This document shows positions 47,601-61,568 of a stretch of 64,000 nucleotides of DNA, piece by piece. The stretch covers positions 55,966,918 to 56,030,917 of the forward strand of contig CM019216.1 in the NCBI GenBank assembly GCA_009741485.1. Direction: 5' to 3'. This DNA comes from Malurus cyaneus samueli (lineage: Eukaryota; Chordata; Aves; Passeriformes; Maluridae). A program made the position numbers and the translations under genes. How positions within the stretch are numbered: the stretch's first letter is position 1; every line of letters starts with the position of its first letter. The notes beneath the pieces were generated by a model. The model saw nothing but the letters and a program-made list of their open reading frames with translations, ran no database searches and was not told the origin of the DNA.

Positions 47601-48089
47601 AGAAAAGGTAAAATGAACCGTAAAGAAGTCTGATGTTTATCTGAAGTGCAGACAACAGATGTAAAACCATGTCAAACCATCATGTCAGAACTGCCTGGGG
47701 GGTTGAGTTGTTCCTGACTTCTGCATCATTTTTGCTCCATTTCCAACACTTGAGTGATAAAGTGGAAGAATGGGTTTGGGTGAAATTAATGTCACTCTCC
47801 AACTCGGGTGCACATCATCAGGGACAAGTGTTGGTTTGCCATAACACCACCATTTCTGGGTTTGCATCTTGCCTCAGGAATTTTCCTGCTTTCAAATTGT
47901 CTGGCAACGATAATTTTAAAGTATTACTTCAATTTTTGTCATTATCCTTATTGTCTTTCCCTTCCCAACTCATTTCCAGGGTCTCCTTCAGCCACTGGGA
48001 ACAGGTCACCCATGTCTTCGTGGCTTACAATGCAAACTTCATTGAACCACCACTATTTTTTTCCCTATGTTCTTTCTTTCTTTTTAAAG

Positions 48090-48165
48090 GATGGCACGCA
48101 CCTCAAAGAGATAAAGCTCAGAAGAGAAGAAAAATATTAAAACAGATCTCTGGCAGTATGTCTGT
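48090..48165 (+). CDS. Weak candidate internal exon
   Basis: A dense pyrimidine tract (TTCTTTCTTTCTTTTTAAAG, ending 48089) precedes the segment and a consensus donor GTGAGT follows at 48166-48171. One frame (two bases, 24 codons, two bases) is open and encodes a basic peptide that includes QRDKAQKRRKILKQISGS. Its entry phase (needs one base from the preceding exon) matches the exit phase of the 26417-26523 candidate. That match has a one-in-three chance of being accidental. The acceptor ends AAAG, less favourable than CAG. A competing reading is the 166-codon unspliced frame at 47669-48169, in the same frame here, which has no recognisable domain. Confidence 0.15.
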
Positions 48166-48171
48166 GTGAGT

Positions 48172-51100
48172 TTTGCCCATCTCTTCATCTTGCTGAGTTC
48201 TGTTTAACTGTCCAGCTCTGCCAGTAGAAGGTGAAATCCTGTGCGTCACAGCAACAAACTCTTTCACAAATTGTGCCTGAAGACTGCTCAGGAATTGATC
48301 AAAATCAAGACAAATTATTTGGTTAGTATTCATTACTTTCTCTTTTTTACAGTCTCTTTCAAATCCTGCCCTACTGGACAAAATAGCACAATTTAAAGCT
48401 AATAATCTACGATGACAGACTTGCCATACAGAAAATCATTCCTGGAAAATACTTGTAGCTTTCACCAAACCTCTTAATTCCTCTTCCTCAGAGAGCTACA
48501 AAGTCAGAGGGAAGTGATGAGAGCAAATTGTTAAAACAGGAACAGCACACTGCCAGGCATCCAATAGGGTGTGCTGAGCATGGCATTAACCGAGGAGGAG
48601 AAAAATGCACATAATCATTGTATTTCCAAAGTATTTCCAAGTCATGATGATACAATGTTTTATTGAAACTGTTCTTAAGAAGATATCAATGTATGATGCC
48701 TAGCTGCTAATTAAATAGAAGTGCTTGAAATTTATAGCCTGAAAACTTGAACTTTAAAACTAAAAATATTCAAGTGTGGGAGCCTGAAGTTAAGAGCCCA
48801 GCAGATCTTAAGGCGTTCAGCATCTCAAAGGGTCTCTTTCCTAAAGAAAAACTGAGGATACTAGTGAGGACAGAGGGCACCAATCAAGATCTCTTGTCAG
48901 TTACTGGCACTGTTTTTTCTTCCTGTAGCAAGAAACTTGCTTTTCAAATATGTATATGCCATTTCAGTTCTTTAGCTGAAAAAACAGTATGTATTTGTTG
49001 AAAGCTACCTGTCAGTAAAATCTGTCCTGGGCTGTGTTTGCATACACAGATTAATTTTGCATTTTTAAGAATCTCCATTAGTCTTTGTTCTCATTATAAG
49101 GAATAAGCCTAGTTTTTCAACACCTGCTGCTGCTATGCAGTTTCTGAAACTGTTTTAAGTATACAAAAAATGTCTGAATAATTTAGAAATTGAAGAAGCA
49201 ATTAATTTTGGAGCTGAAATTTGAAGCTCCTTACATCTGGAAGACATTTTTTCTGGAAGTTTAGAATCTTGTATAAAGATATACAATATATGGCAATATA
49301 GTTTGGTTCTATCCAGGTCTCTGCCTGGAGAGTGTATTCTCTCACATACAGGCTTTTCTGTAGCTGGGTCTGTGTTACAGATAATAACATTATCAACAAT
49401 TTCCTTTTTGATTCCATACAGATTTCACTTCTGTATACCTTTTCAAAGGAACTTACATTGACACCTTACATTCAATACTTACACATACCAGGTTACAATT
49501 TCTGCTTTCAGATTTTGTCTCTACAATCAACCATATTTTGAAAGAAAATAAGAAGACATTAATACAAACAAGTGTTATTTGAAGGTTCTATAGTTCTCTT
49601 GAAAATGCAGTATTATCACCATTTCAAGCACTTTTCCATAAATGTTACCTAATTATCTCCTACCAGCCAATTTTAACTCAGAAGCATTGCTTGTCTCAGA
49701 AGAGCAAAGTGAAACCTGAAATCAGAAAACTTGGCTGCTTTTAGATGTTACTGTAATAACAAAATTCACAGGATTTGTGCTTTTAGAGAATCATCAGAGG
49801 CCATAAAACTTAAGAATCAGCCTGGGCCTCCTTTAAACTTGCACTGAATCAATGCACCTAATCAGTGACATTGTACTTAGTGGTGGTACCAGGAGAATTC
49901 TGGCTGCTCTGACAGAGGGGGTTTTTGTGGGTTTTTTTTTTTTTTTTAGATGTGGTGCTCACTCCTTGGTGAATCTCAAGGGAAGGAGTGAGATGCAGAC
50001 TCTCATAGGCTACAGATATGCATATATAAATTTGCACATGTACTTGCAAATGTAAAATCTCAAAGTTTTTGCGAAACCACTAGTAAAGCTTATTTCACAG
50101 ATTTCCCTGAAGTATGGTCTGATGCAAATCCCAGCTGCTGCAGAATATAAGCCAATCAAGTTCCTTCCTTAATACAGTTGACATTACTTATTGCTATAAA
50201 GGAGACATTTCTCCTCCTGCATCATCTTCCTCCCTGCAGCACTGTGCTTCTATAGACTTAGTGCTGTTGGAGCATTTCAGCTGTGAGTCTCTAATTTGTT
50301 TATGCAGATTCCTTCAGTCTGTGCTGTGCAGCTCTCTGAGCTAAGCTTTGTAAGCTTGCCTCCCATAGCTGATGCCACTTAGCCTGCTGCAAATTGATGT
50401 GGATGGCTCTCTCGCTTTGGAGACCGAACATTTTCACCTTCACAGCATACTCGGCTTTCACTGGCCTGGGGCTCAGGAACCTGAGATACATTCTTAACTA
50501 GGAAATTCCACTTTGCATTGCAACATGCTATAATCATTCCAGTGGACTGAAATTTCAAGTATCCTAGAAAATTCCACCTTGTCACTCTTGAAAAGGGCAT
50601 TGGTTCCAAGAATTAGCACATTTCCCTCATCCCCACTTCATATTAGCACTTGAAACTAAGTACAGATTCTTGCTCAACTGATGAAAGTCACACAAGTCAA
50701 GTACAGCAGTAGCTTGTGCATGTTTTCTCTTATTAATTTTATGCATAGTAATACTGTATTTATGCAATCATTTTCACACACCCCTTTGGCACTGATGAAT
50801 GCTTATCAATGTTAACATCATGACAAAAATTACAAAAGCCAGGAAGTTCAATGGCAGGAGTGGAACTTTGAATTTGTCTTGTGCTACTGCAAAGATAAAC
50901 ACAGGCTGGGTCCTAGGTCACATCTTCAGCCTCTTGGATTCTGTCAGTTGATGTTACAGTCTTCTAAGCTGTGGTTTTATCTGTGGATTCTTTTGATTTT
51001 TTTCTTAATGACACTCAAACTTCTGGTGAAAAGATGACACCATTCAATGTTTTGAGAGATGCTAAGACAGAATGATCAGACACCTTATGTATCTGCTAGC

Positions 51101-54100
51101 TACTCTGGGGTGCTTTATGACCTCTTAGTAAAAATATATGTTTATCATTAGCCTAGGGTCATTTATTGACCCCCCTTAACCTACAAATGTTACTTTGTAC
51201 ACAGTTGACATCAGCGCAGCATAAATTACTGAAGCCTCTCCCTGAAGGATTTGCAAATAGCATCAATTCTTTCACTATCTAGATGCCAGCTATCAGGGGG
51301 AAATTCATGTGAGAGTTAAAAAACATGAGGTTAATTGAAATTAGCCCTTAGCTGAAAAAGGAATCTTAAAGGAATTTTAAAGTTCCATTAAGTATGAAAA
51401 TAATATTTATTCCCATGTGGGAAGCAGAAGTTAATCTCTGATAAAGAGCTGCGACAGTATTTCTGTTTTTCCCTTATCTTACCATCTTGGTTTTTCTTCA
51501 ACACCCTTGCCACATCCTTGGCATTGTTTCTATGCTGCTTTCCAGTATATTTCTTTTTAACACCTTCCTTTGTGGTGGATTTCTTGCACTGCTCTACGAA
51601 AGAGACTTGTTCTGACAATCTCATCCAACAGCCTTTCTGGGGTGGATGCTGTTAGTTGCTCAGTGAGAAAAAAAAAACAAAACCTCAGTCTACTGGGCAA
51701 AAAGCTTGTTTTACTGTCATTGCATGCATATAAATTCACACTTGTCTTTCTAAAGCAAACATTGGAATTTAAAGGTTATATTTTAAAACCCTTTAGGGAA
51801 AAAGTTTACATACTGTAAGATCAAGATCCAGGATATCTGACAGGCGGTGTTGCAAAATGCCTGAAATTACAGATTTCTGTGGAGAATATTCAGCAGTGGG
51901 AGAGCAGGAATTGGTATTCACCAGAGTTCTGCCACCAGCTTTGCTTCTGAAATCAAAATCTAAATTCTTCATGGAGTTTTATGTTCAAGAGCAGGCACAG
52001 ACAATACATTTCTCTTTATATTGCTCCCTCCTAGAGGGTGGTTCCCAAATTGATTCCTGAAGACCAAAATAGTACATACTGTTGCCATCAAGGTGGTGGC
52101 AAATTGCCAGTTGGCTTTTCCTTTTTCTCACTGTTAAACTACACTTGATGACAGAGAAATAAAATAAATTAATATGTTCTTCCTTAAGAGTATGTTTCCA
52201 TATAACCAACTGCTGTAAATACCACTGAGATGCTTCCCAGTCAGCAAAGAAAGGAAAAGACAATCCATGAAATCTTCTATCTTTTAACATGCAAACAAAA
52301 CAATTGAAACATTTGAAAACAGCACTGAGAACATTCACTGTAGGCAATCTGGTTTTCACAAGGGCTTGGCTACCAGGCTGACAGGCTCCTCATGCCCATT
52401 TGGTGGAACAAGTCATCTGCTCTAATACTACAATCCTCCATTTTCCACAGGCACACAAGACTCACTTGCACTGCCATGTGACATTTTGCAACAAACTAAG
52501 GAGTGTGTTTTATATAATCCTTCCTTTTGTATTTACTAAGAGAGTTGTCAGTGATTACCAGACCCAGAAAGGTAGACTAGGTGGGTAAAGACATAATTAC
52601 AGATGGGAGACATAATTTTTTTTGTGGGAGGAAAAAGCACTACATAGCACTATCATGAGCAATGAGTTGAGCCACTGTAATGTTAGAAACAAGGGTGGTA
52701 TGAACACCAAAAATGAATTAAAGCCTTCTTGACATAACCTTTGAGTATGATTCAGGGAAACTTGTCCCTGAGATTTCTGATAGGAAGGGAACAACAAATA
52801 ATGGCCAAACAAAATTGCAGTTAGACACCTTCAAACTATTTTTAAGCAGGTTAAGGTTAAGTATTTTTAGACTGTTTACTGGAGGTGACTTAATGGAGCT
52901 TTTCACTCTTGTATAGAGCTCTCTTCCCTTTTCACTGTAACATCACTTTTTTTCTCCACCTCTGCTCCCGTACAGAACTGTACTGTCAGTTCTCTGTTCA
53001 TCCTTTTATGTCATCATCTCTATCTTTTGCTATATATACATCCTGATCTGTCTCCTGTTCAGTAACCTAGCTCTTTGTTTCCATCCTTTGTTCCATTTAT
53101 CTTTCTGATGGCTGACATCATAGAATTTGACAAGACTGACATAAGCCACAGTGAGTTTCATCTTAACATTATTAAAAAATACCAAGTGAAAAATACATTC
53201 CCAGAATATTTTAATCACAACATTTTAATTGATGTGTTACTCTGAAGGCATAACATTTAAGGCTGTAAAAGTTCATATATTTAGTCTTAAATTACATTAA
53301 CAATTAGTACCACAAACAGATAAGAAAATGGCACAGTATAGCAAAAATGAGTAATTGGTTCCTGTTCAAATAATCCTTCCCTTCAGCAAAAATATTAAGG
53401 GCAGAGTAACCTCCATTTCTCAGATGGGGTTGTTTCACTGCTGCACTGATACTTTTTATCCTCCAGCTCTGGTTTTACAGCATTTGAAATCCTGCAGCCA
53501 ACTCACCCTCACCTGTATGCCAAGGTGGGAAATGTCATCATTTGTGCAACTACCCTACTGTCTTTTTACCTCAAAACAAAATTTTCTGATAGCTTAAATC
53601 GAAGGTTTTGTCAATATTCAGAATTCAGCAGTACATCTGGATGGACAGACGGATGGTTGGACCAATGTAGTGAGTGGAATTACTTTTATGCTATTGCAAG
53701 GTATGTGGGACTAATTTATTTTGCTTCTGGTTCTTTAAATTGTGTTTATGAAACCTTCAAAGGTGAGCTCTCAGGTATATTTACTTTACCATGGGAGAAG
53801 CAGGGAACATGCATTTTGGTAATGCCAATATGGACTTTTCAAGCTAGCGAGACAATGTAGTTTAGAGGGAAAAAAAAAGCATTGAACACAATTTCAGTCT
53901 AAGAAAAACATTTCAATTAGATATAGCAAGTGTGTTTAATTTTTTTGCACTATTTGAATTTGTGACAACCAGTATTGATTGATGATATTCAAAATTATAT
54001 TCAAATATGAATAGCAAAAAACTAAACAATGTAACTCTTATATCAGTAGACTAACAGATTGCTATATCCCTTCTTGTCCTCCCAATTGTCTCAGGATTAG

Positions 54101-56787
54101 ATTTGTTGTAAAGCAAAATTAGAAAATTAAAAAAATACTTGTTATGAGATGGCTTTAATGGGTGCAGAATTATGAAACAGCTGTTCTAAAATCTGATCCA
54201 GTGCCTATTTCAGACAACACTTTCAAAAAGAGCTTTCACCTGAAAAAGTAATAGAGCAATACCCCATCCCACAGTTGAACAAAATACATACTGCCTGAAA
54301 TTCTAATGCATCATTAATCTCTATCAAATCCCATTGAACCTATTGGCATTCAAGTTCACAAGCACCCATTTTGAGAAATAAAGCTTGACTTTGTGCAAAA
54401 GTTCTGTAATAGTTGTTATCACAAAACCATTGCTTCTTCTATTCATCTTATGTAAATAAGATAGATATGCCTAAATGTGATAGATATTTTATAGTAGATA
54501 TTAATACTTCTGCAAGGAATATAATGATTAAATCAAAAGAACAGAGTTGTCAAAACTCCCTAAAAACATTTGTCTGTGACAGACAATAAGGAGAATGTAG
54601 ACTTCGTTTATTTTCTATTAAAAGCAGTCATTTCATAATCTTTTTTATTAATGGTTTACAGATTTGATAGTACTTTTTATTAGCCAAACATCTGATTTCT
54701 TACAAATCAATGTGTTCTGATCATCACAAGAATCATGTTGGCAGTACTGAAGAAGTAAAAGCAAAAAAGAGGTTTTTAAACTTGAGGATTATCTCTAGTT
54801 TCTGAGCAACTTTCATACAGGCACAACAGACATAACACTTGAAAAGAAAAATTACAGACAAGAAATGAAACAGAATTTAAAAATATTTCCAGCTCCCACG
54901 CATTATCCTCCACAACTATAAATATAACTATCAAATTAAAATAATTTGATGACAATGGCTCCTTCTATCATTATTCTTCACACAATCTCCTCACCTAGTA
55001 CTCAGTTCTCAAAATCCTATCTTTAATCTTCTGGATTTAAGTGTTAAAAGAGATTTCAAGCAATGAATAGCTGCTGTAATCCTTCAACAGAGTGGAGAGG
55101 GTTAAGGAGCACCACTTTAGTCATGCCTGAATTCTGTGATTTTTGAGCTTAAGTAAAACCTTTTAACATTATTTGACTATACGAGGTCGATTTTTTTTCA
55201 GTTAAATTGCTAACCAACTTGCTGAATCTCAAATTGCTCCCATTTTTACAGGAACCATGCCAGGGTATTACAGACAAAACGGCTAAATTGGTTCTGGGGG
55301 GAACCATAAGCTGTTTAAAATAAGATTACATTTATTTTTTTAAACATCTTGTTTGTATGTATGTATGCATGATTTAGAGTGTTGGTATTCTGTAATTTAA
55401 CTGTATGATTTTATGCCTGCTGAACTTTGGGATGCTCATGAAAATTAGGTTCTTGTTTCTCTTGTTCCTCTGATGAATGAAATTTCAATAAGTATTGTCT
55501 TAGCCCCTTTTTGCCTGCCTTGTGTTTTCATGTTAACCATTTTCAATCACGGCCTACTATCTTATTTTTTCCTGTTTAATTCTCCTATTTGCATGCATCT
55601 TTACATCCTTTCTTGCAACACGCTCTTAATCTCTGCATTATATTGCCAATTTCTCTCCCCCCGTCTATTTCCTGTGTGATATCTCTTAGAACACCCTTAA
55701 CCTTTATCCTTTTGTATCAGCATCTCCACAAACTGCTGCAAAGCACATTCAAAAATTGCAAAGGAAAGCACAATACCTAAGGAACAGCGGGTAGGTATTT
55801 GTGAAAGTCTAGGAAGGACTGGAAAACAAGCTCTTCACTGCGGACCTGGCTCACCTCTGAAAAGCACCTGCTGGTGAAAATTTCTTTTTTACATCACCAT
55901 GCATGTTCGAGGGAAAGCCGAATCAGCCCCCTTGTCTGCTCAGCTTTAAAGACAAGATCAGGTAGCAGCTCTTCCAGCCCAAACACAACAGCACCTGCCA
56001 GAATTACACTGCACCACATCTGTGTTTAGGCCATATAAGACATGAATCAGGAAACAGTGAAATCAGAGATGATAGCTAGTAATCTTGTCCTTCCTGCCTA
56101 GCATTACAATGTTGAAAATATTGTGGTTACAGACAGAAAAACATGATTTTAACAGCAAGGTAGCAAACAACCCCTCTCTCTAAACATCTTAACTTAGCTT
56201 TCTAATTCTGACAAGCAAATGGAGGGTATGCTCCATTTGATCTCTAAAATGAAAAGGAGGAAAAAATACCTTTCCCAAGCAATTGGAAAGTTCCTTTAGT
56301 TGTGGCGGTAGAATAGCCAGTTATTTGACATACAAGCAGACTTTCCCCTTGATATAATTATGTATTTAAGATACATAATTAACCAGTTTGTAAACTGATG
56401 TCTCAGCTGAAGATCACACCCACTGAATTCATATCCTTGTTTTGATATATCTTCTATGAATTCAAAATGCACTCAATTCCTTCTCAAGTATTTTATTTTG
56501 GAATGAAATTAGGTCTCTAAATTCAATGCAGTATTTAAATGGAGTATTTAAAGACTGTTTGAAAAACCCCTGCACTCATCTACACATGCTTATGTATATC
56601 AACATACCTGTTACACAGGATTAATTCTACCAGACTAGAACAGAAAAACCCATAGCTATTGACAGGTAAAAGAAACAGACAATCCTATAATCATCGATAA
56701 GTGAGAAAACAAACAAGCAAACAAATAAACACAACCAGCAGTACACTGTGTATAGAGTCTGTTCACTAATTCTCTCCACAGTGTCAC
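48172..56787. other. AT-rich non-coding stretch
   Basis: Unique sequence with a 16-T run at 49932-49947 and a perfect hairpin at 56355-56381 (listed separately). Minus-strand frames at 50300-50609 and 51985-52359 (124 codons) have no recognisable domain. No transposon was recognised. Confidence 0.5.
56355..56381. repeat. Perfect 11-bp AT-rich inverted repeat
   Basis: Arms TAATTATGTAT (56355-56365) and ATACATAATTA (56371-56381) surround a 5-base loop, TTAAG. No other structure supports an RNA gene. Confidence 0.8.
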
Positions 56788-57530
56788 TGTGGTGAGTTTA
56801 CCCTGGCTGGATGCCTGGCACCCTCCAAAGCCTCTCCTCCACAGCTGAACAGGGGAGAGAAAATACAGCAAAAGGCTCATGCATTGAGAAAAGGGAGCGA
56901 TCACCCAGTGATTACCATCACAGGCAAAACAGACTGAAATTTAGGATATTAATTGAATTTATTACAAACAAAATAAGAGCAGAATAATAAGAACTAAAGT
57001 AAATCTTAAAACGCCCTTCTTCCCAGCCTTCTCTCCATCCCAGTTCTACCTTCTTCCCCTAAGCAGGGCAGGGAGACAGGGGATGGGGGTTACAGTCTGT
57101 ACATCACGCATTTTTCCTGCTGCTGCTCAGGGAGAGGAGTCCTTCCCCTGCTCCAGTGTGGGGTCCCTCCCATGAGAAACATGAACTTCCCCAACATGAG
57201 TCCATCCCATGGGCAACAGTCCTCCCCAAACTGCTGCAATCTGGGTCACTCTTCCATGGGGTGCCATCCTTCAGGAACAGACTGCTCCAGCCTGGGTCCC
57301 CACCACGGTCACAAATCCTACCAGGAACCCTGCTTCCAGAGTGGGGTCCTCTCTCCGCGGGTCTGCAGGACCCTGCCAGGACCCTGCTCCAGCACAGGGT
57401 TGTTATGGGGTCACAGCCTCTTCTCAGGCATCCCCCTGCTCCAGTTTGAGTCAACCCTGGCTGTAGGTGGATCTCTGCACTCCCTCTTGGCTCCATGGAG
57501 TGCAGGGGCACAGCTGCCTCGCCACATGTG
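56788..57530 (-). mobile_element. Partial LTR of an avian endogenous retrovirus (ERV)
   Basis: The start (TGTGGTGAGTTTACCCTGG) and several later blocks (GCAAAACAGACT; a GC-rich series of CTGCTCCAG.-TGGGT.-type phrases at 57130-57450) match a long LTR family I remember as widespread in bird genomes. Class assignment (probably ERVL-like) is uncertain. In that family the CCAAT and TATA-like promoter signals read on the minus strand, so this copy keeps the transcript-side and terminal part and has lost the promoter half beyond 57530. Minus-strand AATAAA occurs near 56956-56970. No gag/pol/env sequence was recognised nearby, so it is a truncated solo LTR. The open frames here (57104-57531, up to 135 codons) are incidental. 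Confidence 0.8.
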
Positions 57531-60500
57531 AGAGACTGAGATGTTAATGGTTAATGACTCAAACAATTGCCCATTTGCAGAAGCAGCAGGTGCTTTGCTC
57601 ACGATGTGCAAGGTGACCACTGAGGCACAGAGGGGGTGCACAGCCAGCACCGCAGGCTGCAAGCTGGGGGTTGAGCCAGATAAGGGACGAGGTCGATAAA
57701 GAGCAGATACTGCAGACAAAATATACATAGTGATAGTGGTGATCTTATCCTAAGGAAAAGCTTTTTTGCCTTACCCAGGATTTCTTTTAAAATAATGTTA
57801 TTATTTAGAACAAATTAAAATTGCTTTGAACTAAAGCAGTAAATAAAAAGCCCAGATCCTTATTTACCAAAATGAGTAGTTTACCAGCAGTTTAGCCCTC
57901 TAAATTCCCGTTTTCTTCAGAAAGATATTTCAGTACAAAATCATAGTTTCTGCAATGTATTCTAGTCTAATCACTTCCTTTCATGTTTTTTACATGTCCA
58001 GTCACCCTCTTTTTCATTTCTGTATTGATATATGTCGTATCATATGCATATTTCAAAGTACCCAGGCATCTGTTAAATGTATCAGAAAACTCCACCTAAT
58101 CCTCACCTGTACAGAGATAGACATCACCAAATGCCAGCAATGAGATCAGTCAATAGAACAGTATCTGAAGAGTTAAGAACATAGATTAAAACAAAGTTAT
58201 ATACAAAATATACCAACAAAAGATTTCTCTAACTAGATTTGTTGTTGGTTATAATTAAGATTAGTAAAGTTATAAAAGGAAAAAGGCTGTTTGTAATCCT
58301 CTATATCTCTGCCTGGTGCTCAGTGCATCACTGCAGTTATCATTGGGGTGTTTCAGTTTATTTCAGATCATCTTCCTATCCAGCTTTCACATAACCTGCA
58401 AACAAAGACAGCATTGTCCAAGATGGCTAAAAATCAAGACCTTCATACCCCTTCTTGTGTGCAAAATAGACACTTTGAGACATTAACAAGACTAAATCCT
58501 AAATTCGAGCGGTCATTAAAGAGGTATCATACACTGCAGCGCCAATAGTCTCTTTGCTCTCTGGTAGCTGAGAAGTCAAGAAAGAATTCTTCCTGGTGTG
58601 GTTCTCCACTACCCCAGAGGCATGCACAGATGTAAACCTAGAAAGTGACAGAAAATAAATCAGGAAAGCAGGCTCCTCAGTTTACCCACCATGGCCAGCA
58701 AGTCATGTTTATGCTCTCTCTATCCATCTGCCCATCTCTTGGGCACCCATTCTTTTCTCTAAACTGGAACATGCTGCAGATAAGCAATTCAGGTTGCATT
58801 TTAAATTAGGTCCATATGGAGTCACTTCTACACTACAGATGTAAAGTGCATTTCTCTCTCAGCATCTATACAGGTGGAAGTGTGTGAGTAGCCTGACTTT
58901 TGCCTCCTCAGCACACCCAGAGTTCTGAGAAAAACCATCTCACAGGTCCCCTTCCTCTCTCAGAAACACTAAAATGTTCTCAGTGAAGACTATTTACAAA
59001 GCAAAGTTAGTTCAGAGAAATACAGAGTTGGTTGTCCCAAAGATGCTGTGGACCATAGCAGCAGAACTGTAGGACTGGTCCAGATTCACACGTGTGAGTG
59101 CCAGCCAGACTCTGTCTCTTCTGGAGCTCCAGCATCAATGTCAAACAATAGAACAGAGGAAATTTTGAACAAGCCTTCTCTCTTGGTTGCTGGTTATTGC
59201 ATTAAAATTTCTCTGACAGAGCATGTAGCAGACCAGAAACAACTCTGAATGATTGTATCTCAATTCTGGGATAGACTTAAATCTTGACCGAGTTAAATAA
59301 CAGCTGAGCTGTTAAATAATTTTATAAATTACAAAGGGCAGGAATTGTCAGAGTAATTTATTAGGCCTGGAAGCAGAAACTCATTTGACTATCCTCCACT
59401 CATTGCCCATTCTTTATTCTGATTTTTTTTTTTTCTTATTGCAGGTTATATAGGTGTTTTCTTAGAATTTTTTTTTTTTGCTGTTACACGAGTAGTCCAG
59501 TATTTTACACACTTAGAATGATGACTTCCATTCATGTAGCTCAGTAAATGATAGGCTTAGTGAACTTCATGGGTTTTTTTCCAAAATGATTGTATGATTT
59601 CCAGTTTTCTTTGTGCAAATATCTCACTATTCATTGTTGATTATTAAGGTATGAGGAATGGATTTATTCAAAGATCAGAAGATCTTTATCCTTTGACAGT
59701 ATAACAAATCCCTTTTTCTCAAATTACTCAGCAGGCCTTGTCTTTTTCTAATACTTCCACCTGCTGCTCCATAACATGCTGGTTAGATGTAAGAAGCATC
59801 TTCATTTTTAACAAGATTTCTTTGTCCTGTTTTAGCGTGCTTAATAGCAAATAGCTTGGTGTGTTCCTAAACTTTTCAGTGAACTTCAAAGTGAAAAATG
59901 CTCAGGCATACCTTATCTAGCACTGAATGCTGTAGGTCTGATCAGCATTTGTAGCAGAACTTTGTTGGCAACTGATCCCATGACCTTTCAGGACCTAAGA
60001 AGCACTGTGAAATATCACTGGTGTGATAACTCCATGCATAACATATCAATAGAAAGTGAGAAAATCATCAATGCTTGTGTGAACCAAACTGAGTTTTTCA
60101 CAGCTCAAACAATCCATAAAGCTTTCTCTTTGATGTTTTAAGAACTTTTCACCTCTTTAGTAAAATAAAGGCTCAAAATGGAAGAAATTGAATTCCCTCT
60201 TTTTCTATCTTCATATTTTTACACCTATGCACTCTGCCAAAGCATTTTTGCACCAAGCGCTATAGTGCTGAACTCACTCACACTTTCTGCCCACCTCATA
60301 CCTCTGCCTACGCTTCCATCTTGTTTTCTGTTCACAGTCAACATAGTAGATCAAAAAAGCAATCCTTTTATCTGGAATTGTCTGAAAAAAAAGACTCATT
60401 GTCTCATTGGACATTATTGTGGTGGGGTTTTTTTCAGTGAATGTGCACACATGTGCTATATATGTGTGTGTAAGTCTTGTACACACACGTGAACATGTGC

Positions 60501-61568
60501 AAATGTCACAGCATGTGCCTCATGCACGCTCCCACCTCTCTGAAATCACCAGCACTTTCGTTGCATAGTTTGGTGAGTTAAAAATATATTACTACTGACA
60601 TCTAAGAAATCAGCCACGATTTCTGCTTGGCTCAATTGTTTGTCTCTTTCTCACAACACATCTAACAAAGGCAAGAACAGCTCGAGAGAAAGCAGATGAA
60701 CTAGGGGTAGATGAACCCTGCTACTTGAAGGCCAGCAAACCCTTAACTTGCAAGCTCACAAGGTTTTTTTATTAGTTTCTCTATAACGTTTGGAACAGGA
60801 CTTCTGATAATTTGCTTCTCTGCCTAAACAGAGTGAGATGTGTGGCTCTTCTCTGCCTGTTTTCAGGGATCTTAGGCATTCTGTGAGGTTCCCTGTCCTC
60901 ATCCACATAGTGATCCACTCAGGCTGCACTTTCTCAGCACTCTGGGGCTGAAGTAGGGATGGGGTCAGCAGGAAAGAGAGAGCTGAGAGAGACAGGTGGT
61001 ATCTTTTCTTCTGTCATGCATTGGGAAACAAAGGGAGGGGAGATTAGGAAAATCAGAAGCAAAGGTTACCACAACCCTGCTCTCCAATGGTAACTGGAAA
61101 TGAGTCAATACAGAGAGATTTCATACTATGCATAACCCTTCATGCTTTGCAGGGCATCTCTCTCAATCTTAAAAACATGAAGTGGCCAGCCAGATCCTGA
61201 TTCTGGTTTTGACCTCTCTAATCTCTTTTTCCCCATCTGTTTTGTATGTCATTGAGATTTAAATAAATCTCTGGGCTACTTGAGACAGGATTGCCTGTTC
61301 TGTGACCTTTTGGTCACTGGCTTGCAGAAAATGATCAATGGCAGAACAGTGGTGCTCATGCACTGACCAGGATCTTTGGGCAGCACCAAGGAACCAATGT
61401 TTTGATGAGTTTCAGCAACATTAATGGGCTGTAACTAACTTCACAATGAACAGCAGAGGTTAATGGTAAGGGGTAGGAATATTTTCCTAAAGATAAAAGT
61501 GAAGCAATAGAAGGAATGGTGGCAAAATAATGACAAGCTATACAATCAGACCAAAACTTAACTTGAGT
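57531..61568. other. Non-coding stretch between the LTR and the minus-strand CR1
   Basis: The first 200 bases stay GC-richer and may belong to the missing or rearranged LTR, but I do not recognise them. The remainder is AT-rich. It holds T-runs at about 59425-59435 and 59469-59480 and an alternating purine-pyrimidine block at 60443-60500. A 104-codon frame at 60178-60492 (+) has no recognisable domain. Confidence 0.5.
60443..60500. repeat. Alternating purine-pyrimidine (TG/CA, TA) block
   Basis: Runs such as GTGCACACATGTGC, TATATATGTGTGTG and TACACACACGTG lie close together. Such sequence can adopt Z-DNA-like or cruciform structure. It is otherwise ordinary low-complexity DNA. Confidence 0.7.

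Larger units (their letters stand above)
41891..48089. other. AT-rich non-coding stretch
   Basis: It contains a spaced 17-bp direct repeat (42666-42711) and an 18-bp AT palindrome (44627-44644). A slightly GC-richer segment at 46.6-46.95 kb has overlapping frames on both strands without recognisable domains. No transposon family was recognised. The last 30 bases are a dense pyrimidine tract leading to the next candidate exon. Confidence 0.5.

Noticed and set aside
47669..48169. 166-codon open frame (+)
   Set aside because: No recognisable domain and no promoter or codon signal. Only its last part, which has splice-like edges, was kept as a weak exon candidate.
51985..52359. 124-codon minus-strand frame
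   Set aside because: No domain, no splice signals at sensible positions, and no compositional change from the flanks.
57104..57531. Overlapping open frames of 85-135 codons on both strands
   Set aside because: They lie in the GC-rich repeated phrases of the ERV LTR fragment, where stops are rare for compositional reasons.
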